From NCBI RefSeq assembly GCF_008370325.1, contig NZ_VNIP01000011.1:186001-250000 (forward strand): 64,000 nucleotides of DNA. Reading direction: 5' to 3'. Shown one piece after another: positions 1 to 8,392 of this stretch; the first letter of the stretch is position 1, and each line of letters opens with the position of its first letter. The stretch comes from Martinezella tropici. Lineage in GTDB: Bacteria; Pseudomonadota; Alphaproteobacteria; Rhizobiales; Rhizobiaceae. A model generated the notes under the pieces. That model was given only the letters and a program-made list of their open reading frames with translations, was not told where the DNA came from and searched no databases. The position numbers and the translations under genes are program-made.

Positions 1-326
1 TCAGCCTGATGGATGAAATGCGGGCCATTGCTGGCCTCGCGCGCAGCTGCCGTTGCGAGCACATAAATGGTGGACGCGCGCGCCTGATCGGAGAGCGCCT
101 TGAAGCGATGCAGTGCGGCCAATGCCCGCGCCACGCTTTCCTCATCCATCTTGCCGGTCAGCGCTATACCCTTGCCGAGGCCGCATAGCACTTTCTCGTT
201 GAAAAGGATGGTCGGAGACCGCGAATGGCCTTCATAGACGACAAGACGGACCGAGTTCGACCCGATATCGACAACGGAGACAGGGGCAATACCCGGAAGG
301 CGCCCCTGGGCTTCAGATTCAACCAT
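1..326 (-). CDS. ppx: Exopolyphosphatase (Ppx/GppA family), N-terminal part, cut by window edge
   Basis: This is the first ~108 residues of an exopolyphosphatase, which removes terminal phosphate from polyphosphate. Reading starts at the ATG at 326 and runs off the left edge. Residues about 19-31 carry the ASKHA phosphate-1 loop, VDIGSNSVRLVVYE, followed by the family pattern FNEKVLCGLGKG and an ALxALxRF helix. It lies 11 bp after the ppk stop on the same strand, so the two are very probably co-transcribed, pairing polyphosphate synthesis with degradation. The N-terminal ~15 residues before the ATPase fold look unstructured. The catalytic and C-terminal regions lie outside the window, so a GppA-type activity cannot be excluded; the ppk neighbour favours Ppx. 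Confidence 0.9.
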   Translation of the reverse strand, partial: MVESEAQGRLPGIAPVSVVDIGSNSVRLVVYEGHSRSPTILFNEKVLCGLGKGIALTGKMDEESVARALAALHRFKALSDQARASTIYVLATAAAREASNGPHFIHQA

Positions 327-337
327 GAAGGTCCATT

Positions 338-2539
338 TTATTTGTTGCGGCCCGACAGCAGTCCAGCGATGAGTTTCGGTGCACTGGATTTCAAGGCTTC
401 ACCACGACCCGACAGGCTGGGGTTGGTCATGAAATACTGCTGCGCATTAAATGGCTCTTTTCCCTGGCGCACTTCCATGCGCCGTGAAGTCCCGTCCGGC
501 AATATCTCGTAGCTTTGCTGATTGTCAATGATATTGCCCAGCATGATCTGTGAAAGCACCTGCTCATGCACGGTCTTGTTGGTCAGCGGCACGAGGGTTT
601 CAACGCGGCGATCGAGGTTTCTCGGCATCATGTCGGCAGAGCCGATATAGACCAGCGCCTTGTCCGATGGCAGGCCCTGACCGTTGCCGAAGCAGAAGAT
701 GCGGCTGTGCTCGAGGAAGCGGCCGATGATCGACTTGACGCGGATATTTTCCGATAGACCCGGCACCTGCGGACGCAGGCAGCAAATGCCGCGCACCACC
801 AGATCGATCTCGACGCCAGCATTGCTGGCGCGATAGAGCGCGTCGATGATGTCGGGATCGACAAGCGAGTTCATCTTCATCCAGATCGCGGCCGGATGGC
901 CGTTCCTGGCGTGCTCGATCTCGCCCTCGATATGCTGCAGGATGCGCTGCCGCAGTGTATAGGGCGAGACCGCGATCTTCATGTCGTGCTCCGGCTCGCC
1001 GTAGCCGGTGATGAAGTTGAAGATATTCGCCATGTCGTGGGCGATCTTCGGATCGCAGGTGAAGTAGGACAGGTCGGTGTAGATCTTGGCGGTGACCGGA
1101 TGGTAGTTGCCGGTGCCGAGGTGGCAATAGGTGCGCAGCTTGCCGTCCTCGCGACGCACGACCATCGACATCTTCGAATGGGTCTTGAGTTCGATGAAGC
1201 CGAAGACGACCTGCACGCCGGCGCGCTCCAGATCGCGCGCCCAGCGGATGTTTGCCTCTTCATCGAACCGGGCCTTCAGTTCCACCAGGGCCGTAACCGA
1301 CTTGCCGAGATCGGCCGCATCGATCAGCGCGCGGACGATCGGGCTGTCGTTCGAGGTACGGTAGAGCGTCTGCTTTATCGCCAGAACGTCAGGATCGCGC
1401 GCAGCCTGGAGAAGGAACTGGACCACCACGTCGAAGGACTCGTAGGGGTGGTGGACGACCATGTCCTTTTCTCGGATCGCGGCGAAACAATCGCCGGCAT
1501 GTTCGCGGACGCGCTCAGGAAATCGGGCATTATAGGGCTCGAAGCGAAGATCGTCCCGCGGAGCCTTGCAGATTTCCGACAGCGTGTTGAGCGCAAGCAG
1601 GCCGGGCAGAACCGCGATGCGGTTTCCCGGTACGTTGAGCGATTCCACCACGAACTGGCGAAGCTCGAGCGGCATTTCGGAATCGGTCTCGATGCGGATC
1701 ACGGAACCGCGGCGGCGGCGCTTCAGCGCGGTTTCGAAGAAGCGCACCAGATCTTCGGCTTCTTCCTCGACTTCGATATCGCTGTCTCGAATGATGCGGA
1801 ACGTACCCGAGCCCTGCACCTCATATCCGGGATAGAGCCGGTGGATGAAGATGTTCACCACATCTTCAAGCGTGATGTAGCGGATGACGTTGCTTGCATC
1901 CGGCAGGCGCACGAAGCGATCGAGCGCCGGCGGCAGGCGCAGCAGCGCCGTCATGGGTTCGCGGCCGTTCATGCTCTTCAGCTGCAGCGCGATCGAGAAA
2001 CCCAGGTTCGGGATGAACGGGAAAGGATGGGCCGGGTCGATGGAGAGCGGCGTCAGGACCGGGAAGATCGCCTGTTCGAACTCGGTGTGGAGCCATTGAC
2101 GGTCGGCATCGGAAAGCGCAGCCGGACGGACGATCAGAATATCTTCCTTGGCAAGATATTGCTGCAGGACGGCAAGCGAAGCCTGCTGCTCCATCTGCAG
2201 ATTGTCGATCTCGCGCAGGATGTCATCGAGCTGTTCGGCGGGTGTCTTGCCGTCGGGCGTGCGAACCAGGATCTTCTGGCGGACCTGGCCTTCGAGGCCG
2301 GCGACACGCACCATGAAGAATTCATCGAGGTTGGCGGCGGAAATGGAGAGAAAACGAACGCGCTCCAGCAGCGGATGGGCGGTGTTCAGCGTCTCCTCAA
2401 GGACGCGGCGATTGAACTGCAGCCAGGAAAATTCGCGGTTGATGAAACGCTCGGGGCTGGTCAGCAGCTCGCTGACGGGAGGTGCGGCCTCCGGGGTTTC
2501 CTGGTTGGCATCCTGTTGTTCCGTGAGTGCCGAGTCCAT
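338..2539 (-). CDS. ppk: Polyphosphate kinase 1
   Basis: Polyphosphate kinase reversibly builds inorganic polyphosphate from ATP. The 733-residue protein has the family order: an N-terminal domain beginning [19 protein letters not shown], a head domain, and two phospholipase-D-like C-terminal domains. The autophosphorylated histidine is in THSKM (about residue 454), and a second conserved His is in HLGTGN (about 473); this 19-residue spacing matches E. coli His435/His454. I chose the ATG at 2539, preceded by AGGTGG; an in-frame GTG at 2572 would add 11 residues. It follows hdaA and precedes ppx on the same strand. A degenerate PhoB-like repeat sits about 60 bp upstream (2597-2613). Family assignment is secure. 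Confidence 0.97.
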   Translation of the reverse strand: MDSALTEQQDANQETPEAAPPVSELLTSPERFINREFSWLQFNRRVLEETLNTAHPLLERVRFLSISAANLDEFFMVRVAGLEGQVRQKILVRTPDGKTPAEQLDDILREIDNLQMEQQASLAVLQQYLAKEDILIVRPAALSDADRQWLHTEFEQAIFPVLTPLSIDPAHPFPFIPNLGFSIALQLKSMNGREPMTALLRLPPALDRFVRLPDASNVIRYITLEDVVNIFIHRLYPGYEVQGSGTFRIIRDSDIEVEEEAEDLVRFFETALKRRRRGSVIRIETDSEMPLELRQFVVESLNVPGNRIAVLPGLLALNTLSEICKAPRDDLRFEPYNARFPERVREHAGDCFAAIREKDMVVHHPYESFDVVVQFLLQAARDPDVLAIKQTLYRTSNDSPIVRALIDAADLGKSVTALVELKARFDEEANIRWARDLERAGVQVVFGFIELKTHSKMSMVVRREDGKLRTYCHLGTGNYHPVTAKIYTDLSYFTCDPKIAHDMANIFNFITGYGEPEHDMKIAVSPYTLRQRILQHIEGEIEHARNGHPAAIWMKMNSLVDPDIIDALYRASNAGVEIDLVVRGICCLRPQVPGLSENIRVKSIIGRFLEHSRIFCFGNGQGLPSDKALVYIGSADMMPRNLDRRVETLVPLTNKTVHEQVLSQIMLGNIIDNQQSYEILPDGTSRRMEVRQGKEPFNAQQYFMTNPSLSGRGEALKSSAPKLIAGLLSGRNK

Positions 2540-2596
2540 GTTCCACCTACCCTCTTTCCAATCTTGTGCCACGTATATCAGTTTGACGACGGAACT

Positions 2597-2613
2597 GTGA
2601 CAGTCGGTGTCAG
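2597..2613 (-). promoter_or_regulatory. Possible degenerate PhoB box upstream of ppk
   Basis: On the minus strand two similar heptamers, CTGACAC and CTGTCAC, are separated by CGA. The known Pho box has two CTGTCAT-like heptamers with an 11-bp period; here the period is 10, so the match is imperfect. It lies just before the hdaA stop (2615) and 58 bp upstream of the chosen ppk ATG, a reasonable promoter distance. Phosphate control of ppk is known in other bacteria; here it is only an inference. Confidence 0.25.
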
Positions 2614-2614
2614 C

Positions 2615-3328
2615 TCAATCCGGCTGACCCGAATTGCCCAGTTCGTTCAACACCTCGGCGGCCAGCAGGCGCGTGATCCTTGTGCCTCGCCCAAGTGCCA
2701 GCCGGTCCAGCCTGTCGACGATCATCTGCGCCGCGTTGAGTGAACGCTCCATACGGTTGACGATATAAAGGACGAGTTTGTCATCGATATAAAGCTGGCG
2801 GTCGGCGAAGAGCTTGACGATCACCTGCGACAGCAATTCCTCGTCCGGTTCGCCGATCTCAACCACCGTTGCCGCTTTCAGGCGGGAGCGCAGATCGGGC
2901 AGCGTCACCGGCCAGGACATCGGCCAGAGCCGGCTCGTCATCAAAAGACTGGTGCCATTTTCGCGAACGCTGTTGATGACATGGAACAGCTCGGTATCGT
3001 CAAAGCCAAGACGATCCACATCCTCGAAGATGACGGGGCCGTTCGCCGCTGCAACTGCGGCATCGGAGCCGGCCACGGGATGAATGTGGACGGCGCCGCA
3101 CCGTTCGGCCCAGATGCTCGCGAGATGCGATTTTCCCGAGCCAACAGGACCCGCCAGGATGACGACCGGCGACTGCCACTTCGGCCAAGAGTCGACGATC
3201 TTCACCGCCGCGCTCAACGGATCGGCAACGAGCAGGTCGTCACGCCCGTTTGCGGGATCGTGCGTAAAGGCCAAGGCTAGCTGTTCGGCGGCCTTGCGCC
3301 TCAGATCAGCGTTCTTTGCGTCGGTCAT
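2615..3328 (-). CDS. hdaA: DnaA-related replication regulator (Hda/HdaA type)
   Basis: A 237-residue AAA+ protein resembling DnaA domain III without the C-terminal DNA-binding domain, the layout of Hda proteins that promote DnaA-ATP hydrolysis after replication starts. Visible are Walker A GPVGSGKSH (about 60-68), Walker B VIFEDVDRLG (about 99-108), and the sensor region MTSRLWPMSWPVTLPDLRSR, where DnaA proteins have SRxP and PDLxSR. The ATG at 3328 lies 2 bp before the upstream permease stop (3331), so the start is well supported and the genes are probably coupled. It is followed by ppk after 75 bp. A general DnaA-like loader such as DnaC is less likely, given the DnaA-type motifs and the alphaproteobacterial context. 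Confidence 0.88.
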   Translation of the reverse strand: MTDAKNADLRRKAAEQLALAFTHDPANGRDDLLVADPLSAAVKIVDSWPKWQSPVVILAGPVGSGKSHLASIWAERCGAVHIHPVAGSDAAVAAANGPVIFEDVDRLGFDDTELFHVINSVRENGTSLLMTSRLWPMSWPVTLPDLRSRLKAATVVEIGEPDEELLSQVIVKLFADRQLYIDDKLVLYIVNRMERSLNAAQMIVDRLDRLALGRGTRITRLLAAEVLNELGNSGQPD

Positions 3329-3330
3329 GT

Positions 3331-4461
3331 CTAGCTGTTCTCGGGCTTGCCGGCCTTGGCTCTGCGCGCCTTGCCTGCTTCCGAGCGTCCGTAATAAAGA
3401 TCGCTCTGAAGGTACCGCGAAAGGGCGAAGCGGACAAGAACGCCGCATGCGGCAGCCGCTGGGACCGCAATCAGCAGCCCGACGAAACCGAAAAGCGCGC
3501 CGAAGGCAAAAAGGGCGAACATCAGCCAAACCGGATGCAGGCCGACACTTTCGCCGACGAGCTTCGGCTGCAACACGTTGCCTTCGAGGAATTGGCCGGT
3601 GAAGAAAACGGCGACCGTCAGGCCGACCCAGAGATAGTCGGGCCAGAACTGAACCAGGGCGACGCCGACCGCCAGGATGAGGCCGACCAGTGAGCCGACA
3701 TAGGGAATGAAGCTGATCATGCCGGCAAAGAGGCCGATCAGGAGGCCGAAGTTCAAGCCGACCAGCGACAGGCCGACGCCATAATACACACCGAGAATGA
3801 TGCAGAGCGAGCCCTGGCCCCGGATGAAGCCGGCGATCGCCTGATCGATCTCGCGAGCGATCTGGCGGACGGTGGCGACATGGTCGCGCGGTGTCCAGTC
3901 GTCCACCTTGGCGATCATTCGATCCCAATCGAGCAGGATGTAGAAGGCGACGACCGGCGTGACGACCATCAGCGAGATGATATTGACCAGCGCCTTGCCG
4001 GAGCTCCAGATCTGCGCAAACAGGCCGCCGACGAAGCTCAGACCCTCGGACATGATGCTCGAGAAATTGTCTTTGATCGCGCCGAGCTGATTGCGGATCC
4101 AGTCCGGCAGCACCATCGTCTGCGCCTTGGCGATCAGCTGCTGCACTTGCTGCACATAGGTCGGTATATGCTGAATGAAATCGTTGAACTGGTTGATGAT
4201 GATCGGGATGAAAATCGTCAGGGCCAGCGCAAAAATCAGCACGAAGGAAACGAGGATCACCACCGTCGCCATCAGGCGGCTGAGGCCGATCCGCTCCAAC
4301 CGGTCGGCGACCGGATCGAGGAAATAGGCGACCGCCATGCCGGCAATGAATGGCAGCAGGATCGTGCTGAAGATGTAGACGAAGCCGATGAAGACGACGA
4401 GCACGATCACCCAGAACGTGACTTGACGCTTGAGGCTCGCCCCGCTGACCTTTTGCTCCAT
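3331..4461 (-). CDS. AI-2E family transporter / PerM-like membrane protein
   Basis: A 376-residue polytopic inner-membrane protein of the AI-2E exporter (PerM) superfamily. Hydrophobic segments near the N-terminus (FWVIVLVVFIGFVYIFSTI) and a long central loop are followed by a cluster of membrane helices with the family-typical FIPYVGSLVGL and the C-terminal QFLEGNVLQPKLVGESVGL motif. Substrate is unknown; members have been linked to autoinducer-2 export, Na+/H+ antiport or other small molecules. I chose the ATG at 4461 (MEQKVSG); a GTG a few codons upstream is possible. It is the first gene of a probable minus-strand unit with hdaA, ppk and ppx, divergent from purM. Confidence 0.85.
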   Translation of the reverse strand: MEQKVSGASLKRQVTFWVIVLVVFIGFVYIFSTILLPFIAGMAVAYFLDPVADRLERIGLSRLMATVVILVSFVLIFALALTIFIPIIINQFNDFIQHIPTYVQQVQQLIAKAQTMVLPDWIRNQLGAIKDNFSSIMSEGLSFVGGLFAQIWSSGKALVNIISLMVVTPVVAFYILLDWDRMIAKVDDWTPRDHVATVRQIAREIDQAIAGFIRGQGSLCIILGVYYGVGLSLVGLNFGLLIGLFAGMISFIPYVGSLVGLILAVGVALVQFWPDYLWVGLTVAVFFTGQFLEGNVLQPKLVGESVGLHPVWLMFALFAFGALFGFVGLLIAVPAAAACGVLVRFALSRYLQSDLYYGRSEAGKARRAKAGKPENS

Positions 4462-4683
4462 CGTCTTCCCCGTTACTCCGCGCCCGTTTGCCGTGTGCTT
4501 AGGACATAGGATGATGCCGCAATTATGGTCAAGCCTGAGGCCGGAAATCCACCTCGGGCAATGGGAAGCGGGGAAAATCAAGGGGGATGCAGCGCTTCCG
4601 CCTTGCATAAAGGCCCCTATCATGCAATGGCGACCCGATCAAAGCCCTGTCATAATGGATGGGCGGCCATCGGAGGCGGAAGC

Positions 4684-5757
4684 ATGAGCCAGTCTGGAAA
4701 AAACGGTCTGACCTATAGCGACGCGGGCGTCGATATCGACGCCGGCAACCTGCTGGTCGAAAAGATCAAGCCTGCCGTCCGTTCGACGCGCCGGCCGGGT
4801 GCCGATGGCGAGATCGGTGGCTTCGGCGGCCTGTTCGACCTCAAGGCTGCCGGCTTTACCGATCCGGTGCTGGTCGCCGCCAATGACGGCGTCGGCACCA
4901 AGCTCAAGATCGCGATCGACGCCGACTATCATGATACCGTCGGCATCGACCTGGTCGCCATGTGCGTCAACGATCTCGTCGTCCAGGGCGCCGAGCCGCT
5001 GTTCTTCCTCGATTACTTCGCCACCGGCAAGCTCGATCCAGACCAGGGCGCGGCGATCGTCGGCGGCATTGCTGCCGGCTGCCGCGATGCAGGCTGCGCG
5101 CTGATTGGCGGCGAGACGGCGGAGATGCCGGGCATGTATTCCCACGGCGACTACGATCTGGCAGGCTTTGCCGTCGGTGCGGCCGAACGCGGCCAGCTGC
5201 TGCCCTCGGGCGACATTGCCGAGGGCGATATCATTCTCGGCCTCGCCTCGTCAGGCGTTCACTCCAACGGCTTTTCACTGGTGCGCAAGATCGTCGAGCT
5301 TTCCGGCCTCGGCTGGGATGCGCCGGCTCCCTTTGCCGAAGGCAAGGCACTCGGCGAAGCATTGCTGACGCCGACGCGCATCTATGTGAAGCCGTTGCTC
5401 AAGGCCATCCGCGAAACCCATGCCCTCAAGGCACTCGCCCACATCACCGGCGGCGGTTTCCCCGAGAATATTCCGCGCGTACTGCCGAAGCATCTCGCCG
5501 CCGAAATCGATCTTGCCGCCGTCAAGGTGCCGCCGGTCTTCTCGTGGCTTGCCAAGACGGGCGGCGTCGAGGCCAAGGAAATGCTGCGCACCTTCAATTG
5601 CGGCATCGGCATGATCGTCGTCGTTGCTCAAGAAAACGTCGACGCAGTAAAGGCCGCGCTCGAGGCTGAAGGCGAAGCTGTCGTTACGCTCGGCCGCATG
5701 ATCGCTCGCGAAGAAGGCGCACACGGCACCGTCTACAAGGGCACGCTGGCTCTATGA
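4684..5757 (+). CDS. purM: Phosphoribosylformylglycinamidine cyclo-ligase (AIR synthetase)
   Basis: PurM closes the imidazole ring, converting FGAM to AIR with ATP, in de novo purine synthesis in the cytoplasm. The 357-residue protein shows the family signature [15 protein letters not shown] at the start, [19 protein letters not shown], the [20 protein letters not shown]-like block and [11 protein letters not shown], in order. The ATG at 4684 follows a purine-rich ribosome site (GGAGGCGGA). Its stop overlaps the purN start by 4 bp (ATGA), so the two are coupled. The 222 bp upstream, shared with the divergent permease gene, must hold both promoters; I could not pick a clear one. Confidence 0.98.
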   Translation: MSQSGKNGLTYSDAGVDIDAGNLLVEKIKPAVRSTRRPGADGEIGGFGGLFDLKAAGFTDPVLVAANDGVGTKLKIAIDADYHDTVGIDLVAMCVNDLVVQGAEPLFFLDYFATGKLDPDQGAAIVGGIAAGCRDAGCALIGGETAEMPGMYSHGDYDLAGFAVGAAERGQLLPSGDIAEGDIILGLASSGVHSNGFSLVRKIVELSGLGWDAPAPFAEGKALGEALLTPTRIYVKPLLKAIRETHALKALAHITGGGFPENIPRVLPKHLAAEIDLAAVKVPPVFSWLAKTGGVEAKEMLRTFNCGIGMIVVVAQENVDAVKAALEAEGEAVVTLGRMIAREEGAHGTVYKGTLAL

Positions 5758-6425
5758 CCACGCCGCGCAAACGCGTCGTCGTCTTCATCTCCGGCGGCGG
5801 CTCCAACATGCTGGCTCTTCTGAAAGCCACGAAAGCGGCCGACTATCCGGCTGAGATCGTCGGCGTCATCTCCGACAAAGCGGAGGCCGGCGGACTGGCA
5901 AAGGCCGCCGCGGAGGGCATCGCGACCTTCGCTTTCGTGCGCAAGGAGTTTGCCAGCAAGGAAGCCCATGAAGAGGCGATCCTTTCGCAACTGGAAGCCC
6001 TCTCCCCCGACATCATCTGCCTTGCCGGCTATATGCGGCTGCTCTCCGGCCGCTTCATCCAGGCCTACGAGGGCCGGATCATCAATATCCATCCTTCGCT
6101 GCTGCCGCTTTTCCCCGGCCTGCACACGCACCAGCGCGCCATCGACGCCGGCATGCGCATCGCGGGCTGCACCGTGCATTTCGTCACCGAATGCATGGAT
6201 GAAGGCCCGGTCGTCGGCCAGGCGGCCGTGCCCGTGCTGAGCGACGATACCGCAAACAGCCTTGCCGCCCGCGTGCTGACGGTCGAGCATCAGCTCTATC
6301 CGCAATCGCTGCGGCTGATGGCGGAAGGCAAGGTCAGGATGGAAGGTGGCAAGGCCGTTAGCCTCGGCAAAACATCTGCTGTCGATGGACGGCAGATTTT
6401 ATCACTGCTTGGGGATGCGGGTTAA
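5754..6425 (+). CDS. purN: Phosphoribosylglycinamide formyltransferase
   Basis: PurN transfers the formyl group of 10-formyltetrahydrofolate to GAR in purine synthesis. The protein has 223 residues, close to the usual 190-220. The N-terminal ISGGGSNM loop (residues 12-19) binds GAR phosphate. The catalytic triad is visible as Asn111 and His113 in INIHPSLLP and Asp149 in CMDEGP. The start overlaps the purM stop (ATGA). The gene ends 53 bp before the convergent PhnM-like gene; that gap holds no clear hairpin. Confidence 0.97.
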   Translation: MTTPRKRVVVFISGGGSNMLALLKATKAADYPAEIVGVISDKAEAGGLAKAAAEGIATFAFVRKEFASKEAHEEAILSQLEALSPDIICLAGYMRLLSGRFIQAYEGRIINIHPSLLPLFPGLHTHQRAIDAGMRIAGCTVHFVTECMDEGPVVGQAAVPVLSDDTANSLAARVLTVEHQLYPQSLRLMAEGKVRMEGGKAVSLGKTSAVDGRQILSLLGDAG

Positions 6426-6478
6426 AACAGGGACCTATAGCGTCAAAGCCCCCTCATCCGCCGTTCAATCGTCTTTCC

Positions 6479-7648
6479 TCAAGCCGCCATTGCCATCAGC
6501 GGGTGCAGCGTGCCGTCGCTATAGACGATACGGCCGCCGCGGAAGGTGGCGCGGATGCGGTGGACCGCACCGGGCTCGACGGCCACCAGATCGGCAAGCT
6601 GGCCGACGGCGATTTCGCCGCGACCCATCAGACCGGCCGAACGGGCAGCGTTGGACGTTGCCATCGCAACGGCGGCCGGCAGACCGCCTGCAACCACATC
6701 GGCGATCTTGAAGATCGCCGGCACGAAGGCAGCTGGGTGATAATCGGCAGCAATGATGCCGAGAAGACCGGAGCGAGCCGCATCCAGGGCACTGAGATTG
6801 CCGGACATGGACTGGCCGCGCAGCGCGTTCGGCGCGCCCATCAGCGTCCAGAGACCACGGCGGCAGGCTTCTTCGGCGGCCGGTCCGGTCACCGGGAACT
6901 CGCTGATCGTCACGCCGAGTTCGTGCATCGCGGCGACCTTTTCGGCACTGTCGTCGTCATGCGAGGCGAGCGACAGATTGTGCTTCAGAGCAAGTCCAAC
7001 CACGTCATGCAGCTTGCGCTCAATGTCTGGGTCCTGGCGCTGCGCAATACGCTTTGCGACGACCTCTTCTGCCGCTTCGCGCGACATGGAGCGGCGCTCG
7101 GACATGCTGTGGATATAGCTTTCGATGTCATTATACTGCCCCTGCCCCGGCGTGTGATCGGTCAGGGAGACCATATCGACGGAGCCTTCTTCCAGCAGCC
7201 GCTCCAAGGTCGGAGCCGCGCCGAGATTGGTGATTTCGTAGCGCGCATGGACGCGATGGTCGATCAGCAGCTCGTCACGCAAGCTGCCGATGCCACGGAT
7301 GACTGCCGAGGTGGTTTCGAGCGAGCGGACGTGACCATAGACGCTTTCGGTCGCGAAGGAGAGCGCGGCGAAGGCCGTGGTGACGCCGGCCGCCGCCAGC
7401 TTCTTGTCGAGCTCGTGAATGCCGAAATCGATCGGCATCATCGCATTCGGCCGCGGCGCAATCTCGCGCTCCACCATGTCGCAGTGCAGGTCGACGAAGC
7501 CCGGCATCAGCAAACGGCCGCCGCCGTCAAAGGTCGGCTGTTCCACCGGCTCCGAGCGGATTTCGGCAATCACGCCATCCTCGATGCGTACCGCGCCCTT
7601 TTCGACGACTTCATTGGGAAGAACGAGCGTGAAATTGCTGAGCCACAT
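6479..7648 (-). CDS. phnM: PhnM-like amidohydrolase (ribose 1-methylphosphonate 5-triphosphate diphosphatase family)
   Basis: A 389-residue amidohydrolase-superfamily protein. The metal-binding motif DLHCDMVEREIAPRPN resembles the DLHTDNxExxxxPRP motif of PhnM, the C-P lyase pathway enzyme that releases pyrophosphate from the phosphonylated ribose triphosphate. Further family features are SLTDHTPGQGQY, SHDDDS and a C-terminal IAVGQLADLVAVE block typical of amidohydrolases. No phnG-L genes surround it here, so it is a solitary copy; phnM duplicates away from the C-P lyase cluster occur in rhizobia. It lies 150 bp downstream of the NUDIX gene on the same strand, so co-transcription is possible but unproven. 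Family confidence is high; the in vivo substrate is less certain. Confidence 0.85.
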   Translation of the reverse strand: MWLSNFTLVLPNEVVEKGAVRIEDGVIAEIRSEPVEQPTFDGGGRLLMPGFVDLHCDMVEREIAPRPNAMMPIDFGIHELDKKLAAAGVTTAFAALSFATESVYGHVRSLETTSAVIRGIGSLRDELLIDHRVHARYEITNLGAAPTLERLLEEGSVDMVSLTDHTPGQGQYNDIESYIHSMSERRSMSREAAEEVVAKRIAQRQDPDIERKLHDVVGLALKHNLSLASHDDDSAEKVAAMHELGVTISEFPVTGPAAEEACRRGLWTLMGAPNALRGQSMSGNLSALDAARSGLLGIIAADYHPAAFVPAIFKIADVVAGGLPAAVAMATSNAARSAGLMGRGEIAVGQLADLVAVEPGAVHRIRATFRGGRIVYSDGTLHPLMAMAA

Positions 7649-7798
7649 CGGCTTTCTCCTGAAACAGCGTCTATGATCGAAGGAGGCGCGGAAACATTCG
7701 AATGTTTCCGGCCAGCACGCCCCGGTAAGCTCGATTCATGACACTGTGATGAACACGGAGAACAGAGTTACCGCGAAGCTTCCCGCCCGTTCGGCCGC

Positions 7799-8392
7799 CT
7801 ACCTCAAGCTTGCAACATTCAAAACCGCCCATTGCAGCAGCATGATCGTCTTGGCGTCATAGATATCGCCCTTCTCGATCATCGCCATCGCATCGGACAG
7901 GCGAACTTCCAGGACTTCGATATCCTCGTGCTCTTCCGCAAGCCCGCCGCCATCGGCGACACGGTCGGACGTATCGATCACAGCGGCGAAGAAATGGATG
8001 ATTTCGGTCACGGATCCCGGCGAAGTCATCGCCTTGAACAGGAAACGGACATCGCGCACGCGAAAGCCGGTTTCTTCTATGGCTTCTCGGCGGATCGCCG
8101 CTTCCGGATCGTCGCCATCGAGCAGACCAGCGGGCACCTCGATCATTCTCTCCGGCAGGCCGACAAGCTGCGACGGCAGGCGATACTGCCGGACGAGCAC
8201 CACCGTTTCATGGCTGGGATCGTAGAGCAGGATGCAGGCGGCAGGCGTGCGATGATAGACTTCGCGCTTCAGCCGATGCTTTTCGCCCTGTGAATCCGTG
8301 TAATCGACCTCAAAAGTGCTGAGCCGCGTCCATTGGTCCGCCAGCGTCTTCTCGCTGACGATTTCGGCTTTCGCCTTGTCAAATTTACTCAT
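7799..8392 (-). CDS. NUDIX hydrolase, NudK-like (GDP-mannose pyrophosphatase type)
   Basis: A 197-residue NUDIX pyrophosphatase. The NUDIX box is at about residues 89-111: GLLDGDDPEAAIRREAIEET followed by GF. The wording is close to the NudK subgroup that hydrolyses GDP-mannose and related sugar nucleotides; the N-terminal half (LVRQYRLP, PERMIEVPAG) also fits that subgroup. The ATG at 8392 overlaps the stop of the molybdopterin oxidoreductase gene by 4 bp, so it is translationally coupled to it. The coupling is odd, since no sugar-nucleotide metabolism is nearby. The substrate is inferred from family only. Confidence 0.85.
   Translation of the reverse strand: MSKFDKAKAEIVSEKTLADQWTRLSTFEVDYTDSQGEKHRLKREVYHRTPAACILLYDPSHETVVLVRQYRLPSQLVGLPERMIEVPAGLLDGDDPEAAIRREAIEETGFRVRDVRFLFKAMTSPGSVTEIIHFFAAVIDTSDRVADGGGLAEEHEDIEVLEVRLSDAMAMIEKGDIYDAKTIMLLQWAVLNVASLR

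Noticed and set aside
896-2743. A 615-codon open frame antisense to ppk
   Set aside because: It mirrors ppk in a GC-rich gene; its translation shows no domain, and the ppk strand has clear catalytic motifs.
2615-3328. Chromosomal replication origin near a dnaA gene
   Set aside because: The gene lacks the DnaA DNA-binding domain and there is no cluster of DnaA boxes around it; it is a regulator, not dnaA.
2615-3928. A long fusion of hdaA with the permease region in another frame
   Set aside because: The extra N-terminal 200 residues lie antisense-free but out of frame with the real permease; the ATG at 3328 gives the family length.
6503-7741. A 412-codon open frame antisense to the PhnM-like gene
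   Set aside because: No domain is visible, and the opposite strand has a clear amidohydrolase.
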